Below, piece after piece: positions 9,170 to 17,176 of a stretch of 64,000 nt of DNA; within the stretch, counting starts at the first letter, position 1; each line of letters starts with the position of its first letter. Under the pieces are notes generated by a model. That model was not told where the DNA came from. It did not search any database and saw nothing but the letters and a program-made list of their open reading frames with translations. The DNA comes from an uncultured Marinobacter sp. (GTDB lineage Bacteria > Pseudomonadota > Gammaproteobacteria > Pseudomonadales > Oleiphilaceae). Where the stretch lies: positions 186,001 through 250,000 of the forward strand of contig NZ_CAMYMK010000007.1 of NCBI RefSeq assembly GCF_947259545.1. Reading direction: 5' to 3'. The position numbers and the translations under genes were made by a program.

Positions 9170-10329
9170 AGCAAACCGCGTCCGATGGTTGCCAGCAACC
9201 GCTGTGGACTGAAACTGTTTCCATCATGCAAACTGAAACGATGAAGGTCGTATGGATCACAGCCCGAGCGGTTCCAGCCGGTCTTTATTGTACATGCTGC
9301 TCTATAAGCGGATTGCACCAATCTCTGTCCCTTGTGAGTAATATCCCCGTTCGGATAACAGAAAACAGGAACATGTGCTGAACTCAGCGACTTGATGTCA
9401 TCCATGCATTCCAGTATTTCCGCATTTATCTGATTTTCATCGGTTAGTCGGTTCAGGCGATAGTGGTGCTGTGTGTGGGCACCGTAGTGGGCAAGTCCGC
9501 TAGCCGCCATTTCGTCAAGCTCGCTAGAGCTCAAAATGGCTCTGGAGTCCGAATTGGGAGCCAAACACGGGTGTACGTCATAGATGAGCTCAAGGTTTCT
9601 GTAGATCGTTTCATCATCCAGGCGCTTGAGTTCTCCGATAACGAGGTTGGCGTCGGCTAGGTCAAGAGGAAAATGCGCGGGCTCGTTAACGACAACATTA
9701 ATGTAGGGTCTGAGCCAATGAAAGCACTTATCCTCCGACGGCACATTATCTGTCACCAACAATCGGAGTACTTGTTCTGGCCAGAATGTCTTATCGGTAT
9801 CGATCAGTTTCGAGACAAGAAATATCGTAAAGGGTATCTGGTGTGTCCTGAGCACAGGGTAGGCGTGTTCGTAGTTGTCTCGCCATCCGTCGTCAAAGGT
9901 AAAAGCTACTGCCAGTGAAGGTACGCGTTGGCCTTGTCTGTTTTTTTCTAACCATTCGTCCAAATGGACTGGCTCCGCTCCGAGTCGTTTGATTAATTGG
10001 ATGTGTTTTTGCAGCGTTTCCGGACTGGTCACCATCCCGGCTTGTTCTGAGTTTCGCTGTGGGTCGCCTGGGGGTAAAATCCGGTGGTACGTTAGAATGA
10101 GGAGTGTGGGTTTGGCAATTAGTTTAATTCTGACCCAGCCGAATACAGCGAGAATGACTAGTGCGCCTTCCTTGAAAAAAAACTTGCTTAATGCCACGTT
10201 TTCCTCCGTAAGCATCGCCGATAGTGTTGGCTCTGTCATCCATGGTATATAGTTAAACTGCCTTTGAATTTTGCCAGTTGAGGCAGGGAAAGTCATCTTC
10301 ATCAAACTGTGGGGTCTAACTTTAACCAC
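9166..10329 (-). CDS. Polysaccharide deacetylase (CE4/NodB family)
   Basis: Family members remove N- or O-acetyl groups from glycans using a divalent metal. Visible: TYHRI at the start of the barrel, the catalytic/metal motif TFDDGWRDN, and a metal His pair in HYGAHTQHHYRL. The N-terminus is extended and has a hydrophobic stretch (ALVILAVFGWV) just before the barrel, suggesting a membrane anchor or uncleaved signal. The start is uncertain: the longest frame begins with GTG 10329, and ATG codons at 10239 and 10215 give shorter proteins that keep the whole domain; none has a strong ribosome-binding site. It lacks the DUF3473 tail typical of the dedicated XrtA-locus deacetylases. It leads a two-gene minus-strand operon with the GT4 gene. 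Confidence 0.83.
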   Translation of the reverse strand: MVKVRPHSLMKMTFPASTGKIQRQFNYIPWMTEPTLSAMLTEENVALSKFFFKEGALVILAVFGWVRIKLIAKPTLLILTYHRILPPGDPQRNSEQAGMVTSPETLQKHIQLIKRLGAEPVHLDEWLEKNRQGQRVPSLAVAFTFDDGWRDNYEHAYPVLRTHQIPFTIFLVSKLIDTDKTFWPEQVLRLLVTDNVPSEDKCFHWLRPYINVVVNEPAHFPLDLADANLVIGELKRLDDETIYRNLELIYDVHPCLAPNSDSRAILSSSELDEMAASGLAHYGAHTQHHYRLNRLTDENQINAEILECMDDIKSLSSAHVPVFCYPNGDITHKGQRLVQSAYRAACTIKTGWNRSGCDPYDLHRFSLHDGNSFSPQRLLATIGRGLL

Positions 10330-10411
10330 AGAATCAAAAAAAGAATTAAGTGGATGACATGAAGGGACGTAAGGACCTTTAATGCATGTGTCTGATGTTT
10401 AAGGAAAGAAC

Positions 10412-11548
10412 ATGATGCTCATTATCGTATTCTGGCTTTCGCTTCTAGGGGCAGCCTTCAGTTATTTTCTCTATCCGTTGATTCTGTCGCTTTTTCCTTC
10501 TCGCAGGGGTAGTAAGGACGTTCAGCCCTCAGGACTGTGCTCTCCTCGGGTCACACTCATTGTGACTGCCCATAATGAGGAGGGTCGGATCCGGGAAAAG
10601 ATAGAGAATTGTCTCGCACTGGATTACCGCAACCTGGAGATTCTGATTGCCTCTGATGCGTCCACCGACAGCACGGATCAGATCGTAAAGGAATACGGTA
10701 CCCGAGGAGTGAAACTCGCCAGGGCAGAGGAGCGTAAGGGCAAGGAGTACGCACAGTTGCAGGCTATATCCTGTGCAACCGGTGACATACTGGTGTTTTC
10801 GGATGTAGCGACGTCTATCCCTGAGGACGCCATTGGCCGAATGGTTCGATATTTTGACGATCCGGCGGTGGGAGCTGTCTCCAGTGAAGACCGTTTTATC
10901 AGCCGTGATGGGATTGTCGCGGGCGAAGGCGCATATGTGCGTTACGAGATGTGGCTGCGGGGACTGGAATCAAAGAAAGCCGGGTTGGTGGGCCTGAGTG
11001 GCTCATTCTTTGCGGCACGCAGATCCGTTTGCGATGAATGGGATATATATTCTCCCAGTGATTTTAATACCGCGCTGAGTTGTGCCCGCCGTGGGATGGT
11101 CGCCGTCACCGCACCCAATGTATTTGGGTATTACACGGACGTGTCGGATGCGGCCAAGGAATATCAGCGCAAGGTAAGAACCATTATCCGGGGGCTGACT
11201 GCACTGAGCCGTCATCCGGATGTACTGAATCCGGCAACATTTGGTCTTTTTGCCTTCCAGGTTTTCGGCCACAAAGTAATGCGCTGGGCAGCACCATGGT
11301 TTCAGGTTGTTTTGTATGTTATATCGCTGATGCTCTCAGTTAATGGGTTTATTTATTCGGTGGTTTTTGCCATACAGTCAGTTTTCTATGGATTAGCCCT
11401 TGCCGGGCACGGTTATCCAGAATTGCGTAACTTTACCGTTGTGAAAATCCCCTATTTTTTTGTCCAGGTTAACCTTGCCGTTGCACACGCTAGCGTCAGC
11501 TTTGTTTCGGGACACAGGATGACTGTATGGGCACCATCGCAACGTTGA
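10412..11548 (+). CDS. Membrane glycosyltransferase family 2
   Basis: A 378-aa processive-type GT2 protein. A TM helix (residues 2-25) is followed by the GT-A domain: VTLIVTAHNEEGRIREKI, IASDASTDST, the DXD-region VFSDVAT, and a later GLSGSFFAARRSV. The QxxRW-like zone is replaced by EYQRKVRTIIRG. C-terminal hydrophobic segments (about 270-365) form two to three TM helices. Such proteins polymerise or extend EPS chains at the inner membrane. ATG 10412 is preceded by AAGGAAAG. It is divergent from the deacetylase gene across an 82-bp gap that must hold promoters for both. The aminotransferase follows 21 nt later. Confidence 0.87.
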   Translation: MMLIIVFWLSLLGAAFSYFLYPLILSLFPSRRGSKDVQPSGLCSPRVTLIVTAHNEEGRIREKIENCLALDYRNLEILIASDASTDSTDQIVKEYGTRGVKLARAEERKGKEYAQLQAISCATGDILVFSDVATSIPEDAIGRMVRYFDDPAVGAVSSEDRFISRDGIVAGEGAYVRYEMWLRGLESKKAGLVGLSGSFFAARRSVCDEWDIYSPSDFNTALSCARRGMVAVTAPNVFGYYTDVSDAAKEYQRKVRTIIRGLTALSRHPDVLNPATFGLFAFQVFGHKVMRWAAPWFQVVLYVISLMLSVNGFIYSVVFAIQSVFYGLALAGHGYPELRNFTVVKIPYFFVQVNLAVAHASVSFVSGHRMTVWAPSQR

Positions 11549-11569
11549 TTATGCTGAAGGCGGCGTAGA

Positions 11570-12724
11570 ATGTCTGGAAAGTTAAGGCCCGTTGGAAGTC
11601 GAGTGCCACTGCCGACCTCTTCTGTCATGTCGTTGCCCTGGGAGAGGTTCTACGTAGCTGAATACACTGCCTCAGGTACAGAAGCCCTGGCAATGGCTGT
11701 GAGTATAGCTGTAGCGGGTAACAGCAAGGTCGAGCAACCAGAGGTGATCATACCTGGTTACGGTTGTCCCGATTTGATTGCAGCAATTCTCGCGCTTGAC
11801 GCTACTCCGGTTTTGGTAGACCTCTTGCCAGATACCCCATTTATGGATGATACGCTTGTTCGCAAGTCGATAACTGATTCGACAGTAGCAGTGGTTGGTG
11901 TAGGGCTTCTGGGTATTCCTGAACGTCTGTCGTTACTGGCCGAGATCTGTCGGGAGAAGAGTATTTTTTTGATTGAGGATTCGGCTCAGTGTTTCCCCCC
12001 GTTTAGCACCGAGAAGCCTTTGGCCGATCTTGTGGTTCTGAGCTTTGGTCGGGGCAAACCCATTAATCTGATGGGAGGCGGGGCATTGCTTTATCGGAAG
12101 AACCTTTCGGCTGAGCTCAGGGATGTTCTTCTGCAATTTCCTAAGCTGCCACAGACCATTGGGTGGGGTTGGTACCTTAAGAGATTTATTTTCAATTTGT
12201 TATTAACCAGGTACGGGTTCTGGATTCTGGAAAAACTACCTTTCATGGATGTTGGCAGAACAAGATTCAATGAGCTTAAGTCGATTTCTCGGCTCGACCT
12301 CTCGCTCAGCCTTCTGAATGCCGGCATTCGGGATTACTGGTCTCGGCCACTGCTGTACCATCGCTACACTCGGGAACTGCAATTCCTTGAGCAGCAGGGA
12401 TGGCGATTACTGGATACCCGAACCTATGGCGAGTTTGGTCTTGCGGACAGCAATCCCAGAATTCGTTTTGGTGTTCTGGCTCCTGACATGGTGACGCGCA
12501 ACAAGGTGTGGAAAGCGCTTAATGCCTCGGGAATTGGCGCAAATGCCTTGTATGAGGTGGCTTTGCCCTATATCGGTGGGGTTGACCAGGCGTTAATTGG
12601 CACGGACTTGCCTGTGGCTCATGATTTTGCTTCTCGGTTGCTCACTCTCCCATGCCACTGCGATGTGAGTGATTCAGACATAACCCGGGTTGTTAATGTC
12701 TTGAAAGACGAGTGTGCTGTCTGA
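11570..12724 (+). CDS. DegT/DnrJ/EryC1/StrS-type aminotransferase
   Basis: A 384-aa PLP enzyme that would convert a keto-sugar nucleotide to an amino sugar for the EPS. Features: ASGTEALAMAV (phosphate-binding loop), EVIIPGYGCPDLIAAI, the Asp contacting the pyridine N in LIEDSAQCFPP, and the Schiff-base Lys163 in SFGRGKPINLMGGG. The family usually shows SF(H/S)xxK at this place, so the Gly-Arg-Gly spacing is slightly unusual. The C-terminal half is divergent from well-studied sugar aminotransferases, so an amino-acid-like or lipid substrate is possible. It follows the GT2 gene by 21 nt. Confidence 0.82.
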   Translation: MSGKLRPVGSRVPLPTSSVMSLPWERFYVAEYTASGTEALAMAVSIAVAGNSKVEQPEVIIPGYGCPDLIAAILALDATPVLVDLLPDTPFMDDTLVRKSITDSTVAVVGVGLLGIPERLSLLAEICREKSIFLIEDSAQCFPPFSTEKPLADLVVLSFGRGKPINLMGGGALLYRKNLSAELRDVLLQFPKLPQTIGWGWYLKRFIFNLLLTRYGFWILEKLPFMDVGRTRFNELKSISRLDLSLSLLNAGIRDYWSRPLLYHRYTRELQFLEQQGWRLLDTRTYGEFGLADSNPRIRFGVLAPDMVTRNKVWKALNASGIGANALYEVALPYIGGVDQALIGTDLPVAHDFASRLLTLPCHCDVSDSDITRVVNVLKDECAV

Positions 12725-12843
12725 GACTGGAATTTATTCTTCCGGATCCGATGTCCGAATTATTTACAGCCTACCATTATTAATCAACTCTGGATTATCG
12801 TACGACAACGGATGCCCCTATTGAGAAAGGAAGTTCCTGTCTT

Positions 12844-12859
12844 GGGCCCGCAGATTGCT
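12844..12859 (+). promoter_or_regulatory. Sigma-54 (RpoN) promoter of the PEP-CTERM-like gene
   Basis: GGGCCCG-CAGA-TTGCT matches the sigma-54 consensus TGGCACG-N4-TTGCW at 9 of 12 fixed positions or better in the core. The invariant GG (12845-12846) and GC (12857-12858) are separated by exactly 10 nt. It lies 36 nt upstream of ATG 12895, giving a short leader. The window encodes PrsR, a sigma-54-dependent activator that controls PEP-CTERM genes, which makes this site credible. An 8-bp palindrome TCGTACGA lies about 45 bp upstream and could be part of an activator site; this last point is a guess. Confidence 0.72.
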
Positions 12860-12894
12860 TGAAATCATATACTTTAACGGATAGGGAGATCATC

Positions 12895-13545
12895 ATGCGT
12901 TTCATCGTCGCTTTCCTGGCGCTTTTTGTTCCAATCAGTGCGTTTGCCAGTACGATCTGGACTTATGATCTTCGAGGTACAGTCGATGGGCCTGATACTG
13001 CGGCAAACTACCTTCGGGATATCTCGGTAGGTGATGACTTTCGTATCAGTATGAACATCTGGCTCCTGGACAGTGGCTCCCATGGGGTGAGTTTCTTCGG
13101 CAATATCGGGGGCTGGCTATTTGAAGAGCAAGATACGTCAGCCTTTTATTATGCTGGGGACAATTCGAGGGAGCGATTCCTTACCGGAGGCTCCTCTTCA
13201 TACTTGAGCCCCCCAATCGGCAGCATGGGGGCTATTGATGCCCGGGATATTTACATTCAGATTTTTGGTTCTGATTTGTCGGGGGATGAGAGTTTTTCAG
13301 AGGACGACCGGTTGGTAAAGGAAAATGGGTGGATAAACCCTGGCGAGGTGGACTCCGGACGAATTAGTTTTAATTTCTGGGCAATGATTAATCCTGAAAC
13401 AGGCGAGAGCATCGAAGCCGATATTTCTGGCAGTTTACATTCTTTTGTGGAAGTTCCTGAGTCAGATGCAATCGCTCTTTTCTGCTTAGGATTACTGGGC
13501 ATATTCATTATCGATTACAAAAAGAAAAAGGCATCCCGCTTCTAA
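12895..13545 (+). CDS. PEP-CTERM-like exported protein, likely exosortase substrate
   Basis: A 216-aa secreted protein. Residues 1-19 are a signal peptide (MRFIVAFLALFVPISAFAS). The mature part is Asp/Ser/Gly-rich beta-type sequence with no recognised domain. The C-terminus has the exosortase sorting architecture: VPES (from residue 187), a hydrophobic helix (IALFCLGLLGIFII), then a basic tail (KKKKASRF). The usual motif is VPEP; here the second Pro is Ser, a tolerated but less common variant. ATG 12895 is chosen because GGGAG lies upstream and an earlier in-frame TTG (12859) falls inside the sigma-54 promoter. XrtA at 26654-28153 is the likely processing enzyme. The gene is monocistronic, ended by the hairpin at 13553. 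Confidence 0.8.
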   Translation: MRFIVAFLALFVPISAFASTIWTYDLRGTVDGPDTAANYLRDISVGDDFRISMNIWLLDSGSHGVSFFGNIGGWLFEEQDTSAFYYAGDNSRERFLTGGSSSYLSPPIGSMGAIDARDIYIQIFGSDLSGDESFSEDDRLVKENGWINPGEVDSGRISFNFWAMINPETGESIEADISGSLHSFVEVPESDAIALFCLGLLGIFIIDYKKKKASRF

Positions 13546-13552
13546 AATTCAA

Positions 13553-13578
13553 GCGGGCTTCCAGAAGGGGAAACCCGC
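13553..13578. terminator. Hairpin terminator between convergent genes
   Basis: GCGGG (13553-13557) plus TTCC pairs with GGAA plus CCCGC (13574-13578) around an AGAA loop, with one internal mismatch. On the plus strand ATTTGT follows; on the minus strand the run TTGAATTTT follows. It lies between the stop codons of the PEP-CTERM-like gene and the convergent lipoprotein gene, so it may serve both. Confidence 0.65.
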
Positions 13579-13602
13579 ATTTGTAGCTGTCTTACGTCCA
13601 TT

Positions 13603-15141
13603 TTATTCAACCTGACGTATTTTAACTTCCGAGTATTCACTCTTCAGTCCATCTAAATCAACCGCTCTGATCTTGAAATGCCATTCGCCCGCAGATAGAC
13701 CTTCAATTAAATAACTGTTGTTGTCGCTGCGTTCAACAACGATGAGTTGCTCTTCAGATGGGACCCGGGTGAGCCTGACAGCGTCTGCTATGACATATCC
13801 ATCAGCATTGTTGTCGATCCTTATGGTTACCGTGGGATCAGCCACCTCAAAGCTGGCCAGTTTTTGCCAAGATCCGCCATTTGCTCGCTGGTCCACTACG
13901 GTGTTTGCAACAACTGTTGACTGGTTATTGTCGATGTAAGTGTATTCATACTGTACATTTGATCCCCGGTTGGGGTGAGAGGTCCAGTTGGCGTGCAAGT
14001 CGTACACGTTTCCGGCGACCAGATTATAAGCACTCCATTCAGCAGAGATTTCACCTGAGCCTGCCGGCATGGTGAAGTAGTTGTTACCTATGTACCCGCT
14101 GGTGCTGCTCGAATCAAATCCGCCACTGCCATAGGAAACGAACACTTCGGATTCGTTGTCAATCAGGACTTCATGTGGCGAGACGTTTTTCCGGTATGAA
14201 ATTTCATATTGTGCGATCTCCTCTTCGGCCAACGTGGTTCCATCAGTTCTCGTAGTGGGAGTATCCCACGTTAGCAATACAGAACCGGTTGAGCTCACAC
14301 TAGTGCTGTCGTTTGGATCGGTACTTGACTGATATTCTTTATAGTTGCTTTGGCCATCACCGTCAGAATCTGCGGAAGCGTCTTCAACGGTCGGATCCAG
14401 CCCGTACTGAACCTCCCAGCCATCTGGTATGCCATCGCCGTCAGAATCAGGGTTGGTCGGGTCGGTCAGCAACAGAAATTCATCCTGATTGCTGACGCCA
14501 TCCCCATCTTTGTCAAGAGACGCATCCGATGGATCATTCGGATCCAATCCATACATGGTTTCCCATTCGTCCGGGAGGCCATCACCATCGGTATCTTGCC
14601 CCTCTTCGACTGCTGATACGCCCACCTCCCTGAAGAGGATTGCATCAGCTATGACGTATCCGTCTGTATTGTCGTTGACAGTTACTCGTCCGGTGAGGGC
14701 GGACATGCGATAGGTGCCCAGCTTGAACCATTGTCCTCCGTTTGCGCGCTGATCAACGGTGACGGTATCCGTCACGAGATTGTCAGCTGAATCCAGGTGA
14801 TGAATGACGTATGTAACGCTTGAACCTCTATTGGGATGCGACGTCCATTTCGCAAAAACGTCAAAGGTCTTAATAATATTGAGATTCCAGGTTGCAACGC
14901 TGTCGCCACTTCCAGAGGGGGCAGCTAAGTAATTCTGGCCTTCATAGCCCGGCGATGCGGTAGAGCTTTTCCAACTCCCTGTGGTGTAGAAAGCAACATC
15001 GCTGTTATCGATGATGTGCTCGAAGGAATCACCAGCAGCAGTTGGAGGCAGGTCTTCGATATCGAGCGGTGCTCGGGACGCACAACCCGCAAGCAGGGAG
15101 CCAGCTATAGACAGAAGTACCACCGTGTTCGGTCTAACCAT
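13603..15141 (-). CDS. Surface lipoprotein: two golvesin/Xly-type domains around TSP3 calcium repeats
   Basis: A 512-aa lipoprotein. The signal ends in the lipobox LLAGC (Cys20); no Asp follows the Cys, so outer-membrane sorting is expected. Two ~130-aa domains are clear duplicates: both contain GY-GxNY near the start, WTSHPNRGS, VDQRANGG, and GYVIADA (roughly residues 45-180 and 330-470). These match the golvesin C-terminal/Xly carbohydrate-binding-like fold. Between them lie thrombospondin type 3 / EF-hand-like repeats (DTDGDGLPDEWE, DKDGDGVSNQDE, DSDGDGIPDGWE, DSDGDGQSNYKE). A short fibronectin-III-like segment (EISYRKN, then WHFKIRAVD at the C-terminus) flanks the second copy. ATG 15141 follows GAGGGT and places the signal at the N-terminus. 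A glycan-binding, Ca-stabilised matrix or adhesion role for the EPS is a reasonable inference. Confidence 0.82.
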   Translation of the reverse strand: MVRPNTVVLLSIAGSLLAGCASRAPLDIEDLPPTAAGDSFEHIIDNSDVAFYTTGSWKSSTASPGYEGQNYLAAPSGSGDSVATWNLNIIKTFDVFAKWTSHPNRGSSVTYVIHHLDSADNLVTDTVTVDQRANGGQWFKLGTYRMSALTGRVTVNDNTDGYVIADAILFREVGVSAVEEGQDTDGDGLPDEWETMYGLDPNDPSDASLDKDGDGVSNQDEFLLLTDPTNPDSDGDGIPDGWEVQYGLDPTVEDASADSDGDGQSNYKEYQSSTDPNDSTSVSSTGSVLLTWDTPTTRTDGTTLAEEEIAQYEISYRKNVSPHEVLIDNESEVFVSYGSGGFDSSSTSGYIGNNYFTMPAGSGEISAEWSAYNLVAGNVYDLHANWTSHPNRGSNVQYEYTYIDNNQSTVVANTVVDQRANGGSWQKLASFEVADPTVTIRIDNNADGYVIADAVRLTRVPSEEQLIVVERSDNNSYLIEGLSAGEWHFKIRAVDLDGLKSEYSEVKIRQVE

Positions 15142-15325
15142 GACAGCACCCTCGGCGACAATTGAATTTGATATGACTGGTTTGAATCCACCTTTCCTAA
15201 GCATGGCATATACCGGCAATATTCAAAGGTGGAGGCTAGTTTTTGTGATTATATCTGATTATTTTTTATTCAATTAAAAGGGGCTGAATGGCAAGCGATC
15301 TGTACACGGAGGTCTTTCCCGCCAA

Positions 15326-15337
15326 ATGACCGGTCAT
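15326..15337. promoter_or_regulatory. 12-bp perfect palindrome, possible operator
   Basis: ATGACCGGTCAT is a perfect palindrome in the 240-bp gap between the lipoprotein gene start (15141, minus) and the end of the hydrolase gene (15384). It lies about 185 bp upstream of the lipoprotein start. The size and symmetry fit a dimeric regulator site, but there is no second copy in the gap and no regulator is implicated. The rest of the gap is AT-rich near the lipoprotein start and shows no gene. Confidence 0.3.
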
Positions 15338-15383
15338 ATTATTATGACGGGGGATTAGCCTCGTTTTACATGGCTGTAGGCGG

Positions 15384-16304
15384 CTAGTCAGGAGTTTCGT
15401 TGCTGGCGCATAGGGATACCCTGTATCCGGTCTCGCTTCCATTGCGGAAGGGACGCTGAGTGCGTTTGATCAGATCCTGAGCCCAGTCTGAAATAGACTC
15501 GACAACGGCTTTTCTGTCTTCAGGCTCGGAGAGAATATGCGTAGCGTGAGGATAGTGAATCACTGTCAGGTTGTCGCCGAAGACAACGGGCTTAAAGCAG
15601 TCCTCGAACTGTTTCTGGTATTTGTAGTATTCATTCCCGAAGAACACATAGAGCATACTCAAACCACGATCGTTCAGCTCTCGAAGGCCCTGCTTCACTT
15701 CTTGCCGGGGTGGATAGCCAGCAAAATTCGGTACTTCAAAGTAACGCTCCTCAATACCTGAGACTTCTGCACCCTTTCTAAGCTTAATTAAACCAAGCTT
15801 GCGTAATACAAACTGGTACCAACGAGCTGGTGAGAGAACCCTGGGTGCATAGTGCAGCATGTAGCTCTTCCAGGTTTGGTAGCAGTACCCGTCAAGCTGC
15901 ACTGTGCCGATGACCCTTTCGTCGCTGAGAGCTGTGCGGTATGACGCGAAGGCTCCCGAACACAATCCATAGAGTATGAAACGGTCAAACTGCTTCCATT
16001 GATTCAGGTAGTCCATGACCTCCTGAACTTCTTCTACCGCTGCCTGCGCAGCGGTTAAGGTGCCTCGGCGCGCTTCGCTGTCTCCAATGCCGGAAAAGTC
16101 GAATCGAAAAGTGGCGAGCCCTGCACGTTCAGACAAGTTACGACCCAGCGTAACTGACAGCCTGCAGGAGCCCACGCGATGTATGACACCTGAATTCAGC
16201 AGGATGACAGCAGTATCTGGTGCTGACATCTTTTCCGGATCGGGCTCGGTGAGGACTCCAACCAAAGGAAGGTCATCACCGACCATGACTACTTGTTCGC
16301 GCAT
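15384..16304 (-). CDS. Alpha/beta hydrolase with Cys nucleophile elbow, NRPS operon
   Basis: A 306-aa hydrolase of the S33/dienelactone-hydrolase-like superfamily, related to the hydrolase pair found in exosortase A loci. Strand-turn features are present: LLNSGVIHRVG, FRFDFSGIGDSE, and the nucleophile elbow LYGLCSGAFA with Cys115 in the place of Ser. The late His candidate is in YPHATHILSEPEDR. ATG 16304 follows AGGAGAGGCC. It starts 9 nt after the neighbouring hydrolase and ends the NRPS operon. A discrete thioesterase or transferase that releases the NRPS product is possible, since the NRPS lacks a TE domain. A Cys nucleophile would favour acyl transfer over simple hydrolysis. Confidence 0.78.
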   Translation of the reverse strand: MREQVVMVGDDLPLVGVLTEPDPEKMSAPDTAVILLNSGVIHRVGSCRLSVTLGRNLSERAGLATFRFDFSGIGDSEARRGTLTAAQAAVEEVQEVMDYLNQWKQFDRFILYGLCSGAFASYRTALSDERVIGTVQLDGYCYQTWKSYMLHYAPRVLSPARWYQFVLRKLGLIKLRKGAEVSGIEERYFEVPNFAGYPPRQEVKQGLRELNDRGLSMLYVFFGNEYYKYQKQFEDCFKPVVFGDNLTVIHYPHATHILSEPEDRKAVVESISDWAQDLIKRTQRPFRNGSETGYRVSLCASNETPD

Positions 16305-16313
16305 GGCCTCTCC

Positions 16314-17105
16314 TTACGCATTAACCCCCCGTCGATCAAAATACGTCGCAATGGCGTCAATCACCGGTTTTGGCCAAAGGATGCCACCGACATGATCTAC
16401 GTAATTCCAGTCATGAGGGGCCGGTGCCAGTTCATAGTAAAAGTCAGTTCGTTCGGACAGTTGGTAGCTCAGGGAGGTAAATGCTTCGGTTTCGTGGGAC
16501 ACAATCTGGGCGATTGGTACTGATACAGTCGTAGCCAAGTCATTCAGCCGCAGGTTTGAAAGAGTTTCCTGAAATGGTACCGGCATGGAAAAACCGTTGA
16601 AGTGAAGGGTACCATCAGGTTCAAGGATTCGTGACCGGCTACCTTGATTTTGAGCTTCTAGGACAGTGGATCTGATATCGTGCAGGTAAGACGATCCATC
16701 CACTATCGGGTCCCACATTAGCAGTCGGGACACCTGATTGTTATTCTTTGCGGCTTTTGCTGCAACTAAAGCGCCCAGGCGCAGGCCTATTAATGCAACT
16801 TTGGGCACGGCGGCCATGTCGACAGCCTCCTGGATCGCATATTCAACGTCTTCTACCCAGTCGTCAGCCGTTACCCCTGTCAGGTCTCCGGCTGAGTCAC
16901 CGGTTCCCCGGTAGTCGAATCTGAGCACGGAATATCCGAGTTGGGATAAATTGACAGCCAATCGGCGCATGGATTTGTGAGCCCTCAAATATTCCTGTCC
17001 AAAAGGGTTGCACAGGACGACAGCTTCATTTCGGGTCGTGCTTTGCCGGGGGTGGAAAACCCCAAGCAAATAGCTTTCAGATGGTCCAAAGTAAAATGCT
17101 TCCAA
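16314..17105 (-). CDS. Alpha/beta hydrolase-fold protein lacking the nucleophile Ser
   Basis: A 263-aa protein with the fold signatures VVLCNPFGQEYLRAHKSMR, LRFDYRGTGDSAGD and the elbow LIGLRLGALVAA. In the GxSxG position the third residue is Arg109, so a normal Ser catalytic triad cannot form. The GLRLGA sequence recurs in exosortase A-associated hydrolase 2-type proteins, so this is probably a family trait and not a random loss. A late His exists in PAPHDWNYVDHVGG. The start is TTG 17105, supported by AGGAG upstream. It lies 71 nt after the NRPS and just before the Cys-type hydrolase. A binding or chaperone role, or a heterodimer with that hydrolase, is plausible. Confidence 0.75.
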   Translation of the reverse strand: MEAFYFGPSESYLLGVFHPRQSTTRNEAVVLCNPFGQEYLRAHKSMRRLAVNLSQLGYSVLRFDYRGTGDSAGDLTGVTADDWVEDVEYAIQEAVDMAAVPKVALIGLRLGALVAAKAAKNNNQVSRLLMWDPIVDGSSYLHDIRSTVLEAQNQGSRSRILEPDGTLHFNGFSMPVPFQETLSNLRLNDLATTVSVPIAQIVSHETEAFTSLSYQLSERTDFYYELAPAPHDWNYVDHVGGILWPKPVIDAIATYFDRRGVNA

Positions 17106-17176
17106 TAGTTACCCGCTCCTAGACCTACCACGGCTCAGCCGATGTTAAACCAATCCTTGAATGTTAACGCTGTCGG

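Noticed and set aside
10330..10411. Sigma-54 promoter before the GT2 gene
   Set aside because: The best GG...GC pair has 9-nt spacing; the motif needs 10.
15142..15230. Sigma-54 promoter for the lipoprotein gene (minus strand)
   Set aside because: A GG-N10-GC pair exists near 15200-15215, but the flanking bases match the consensus poorly.
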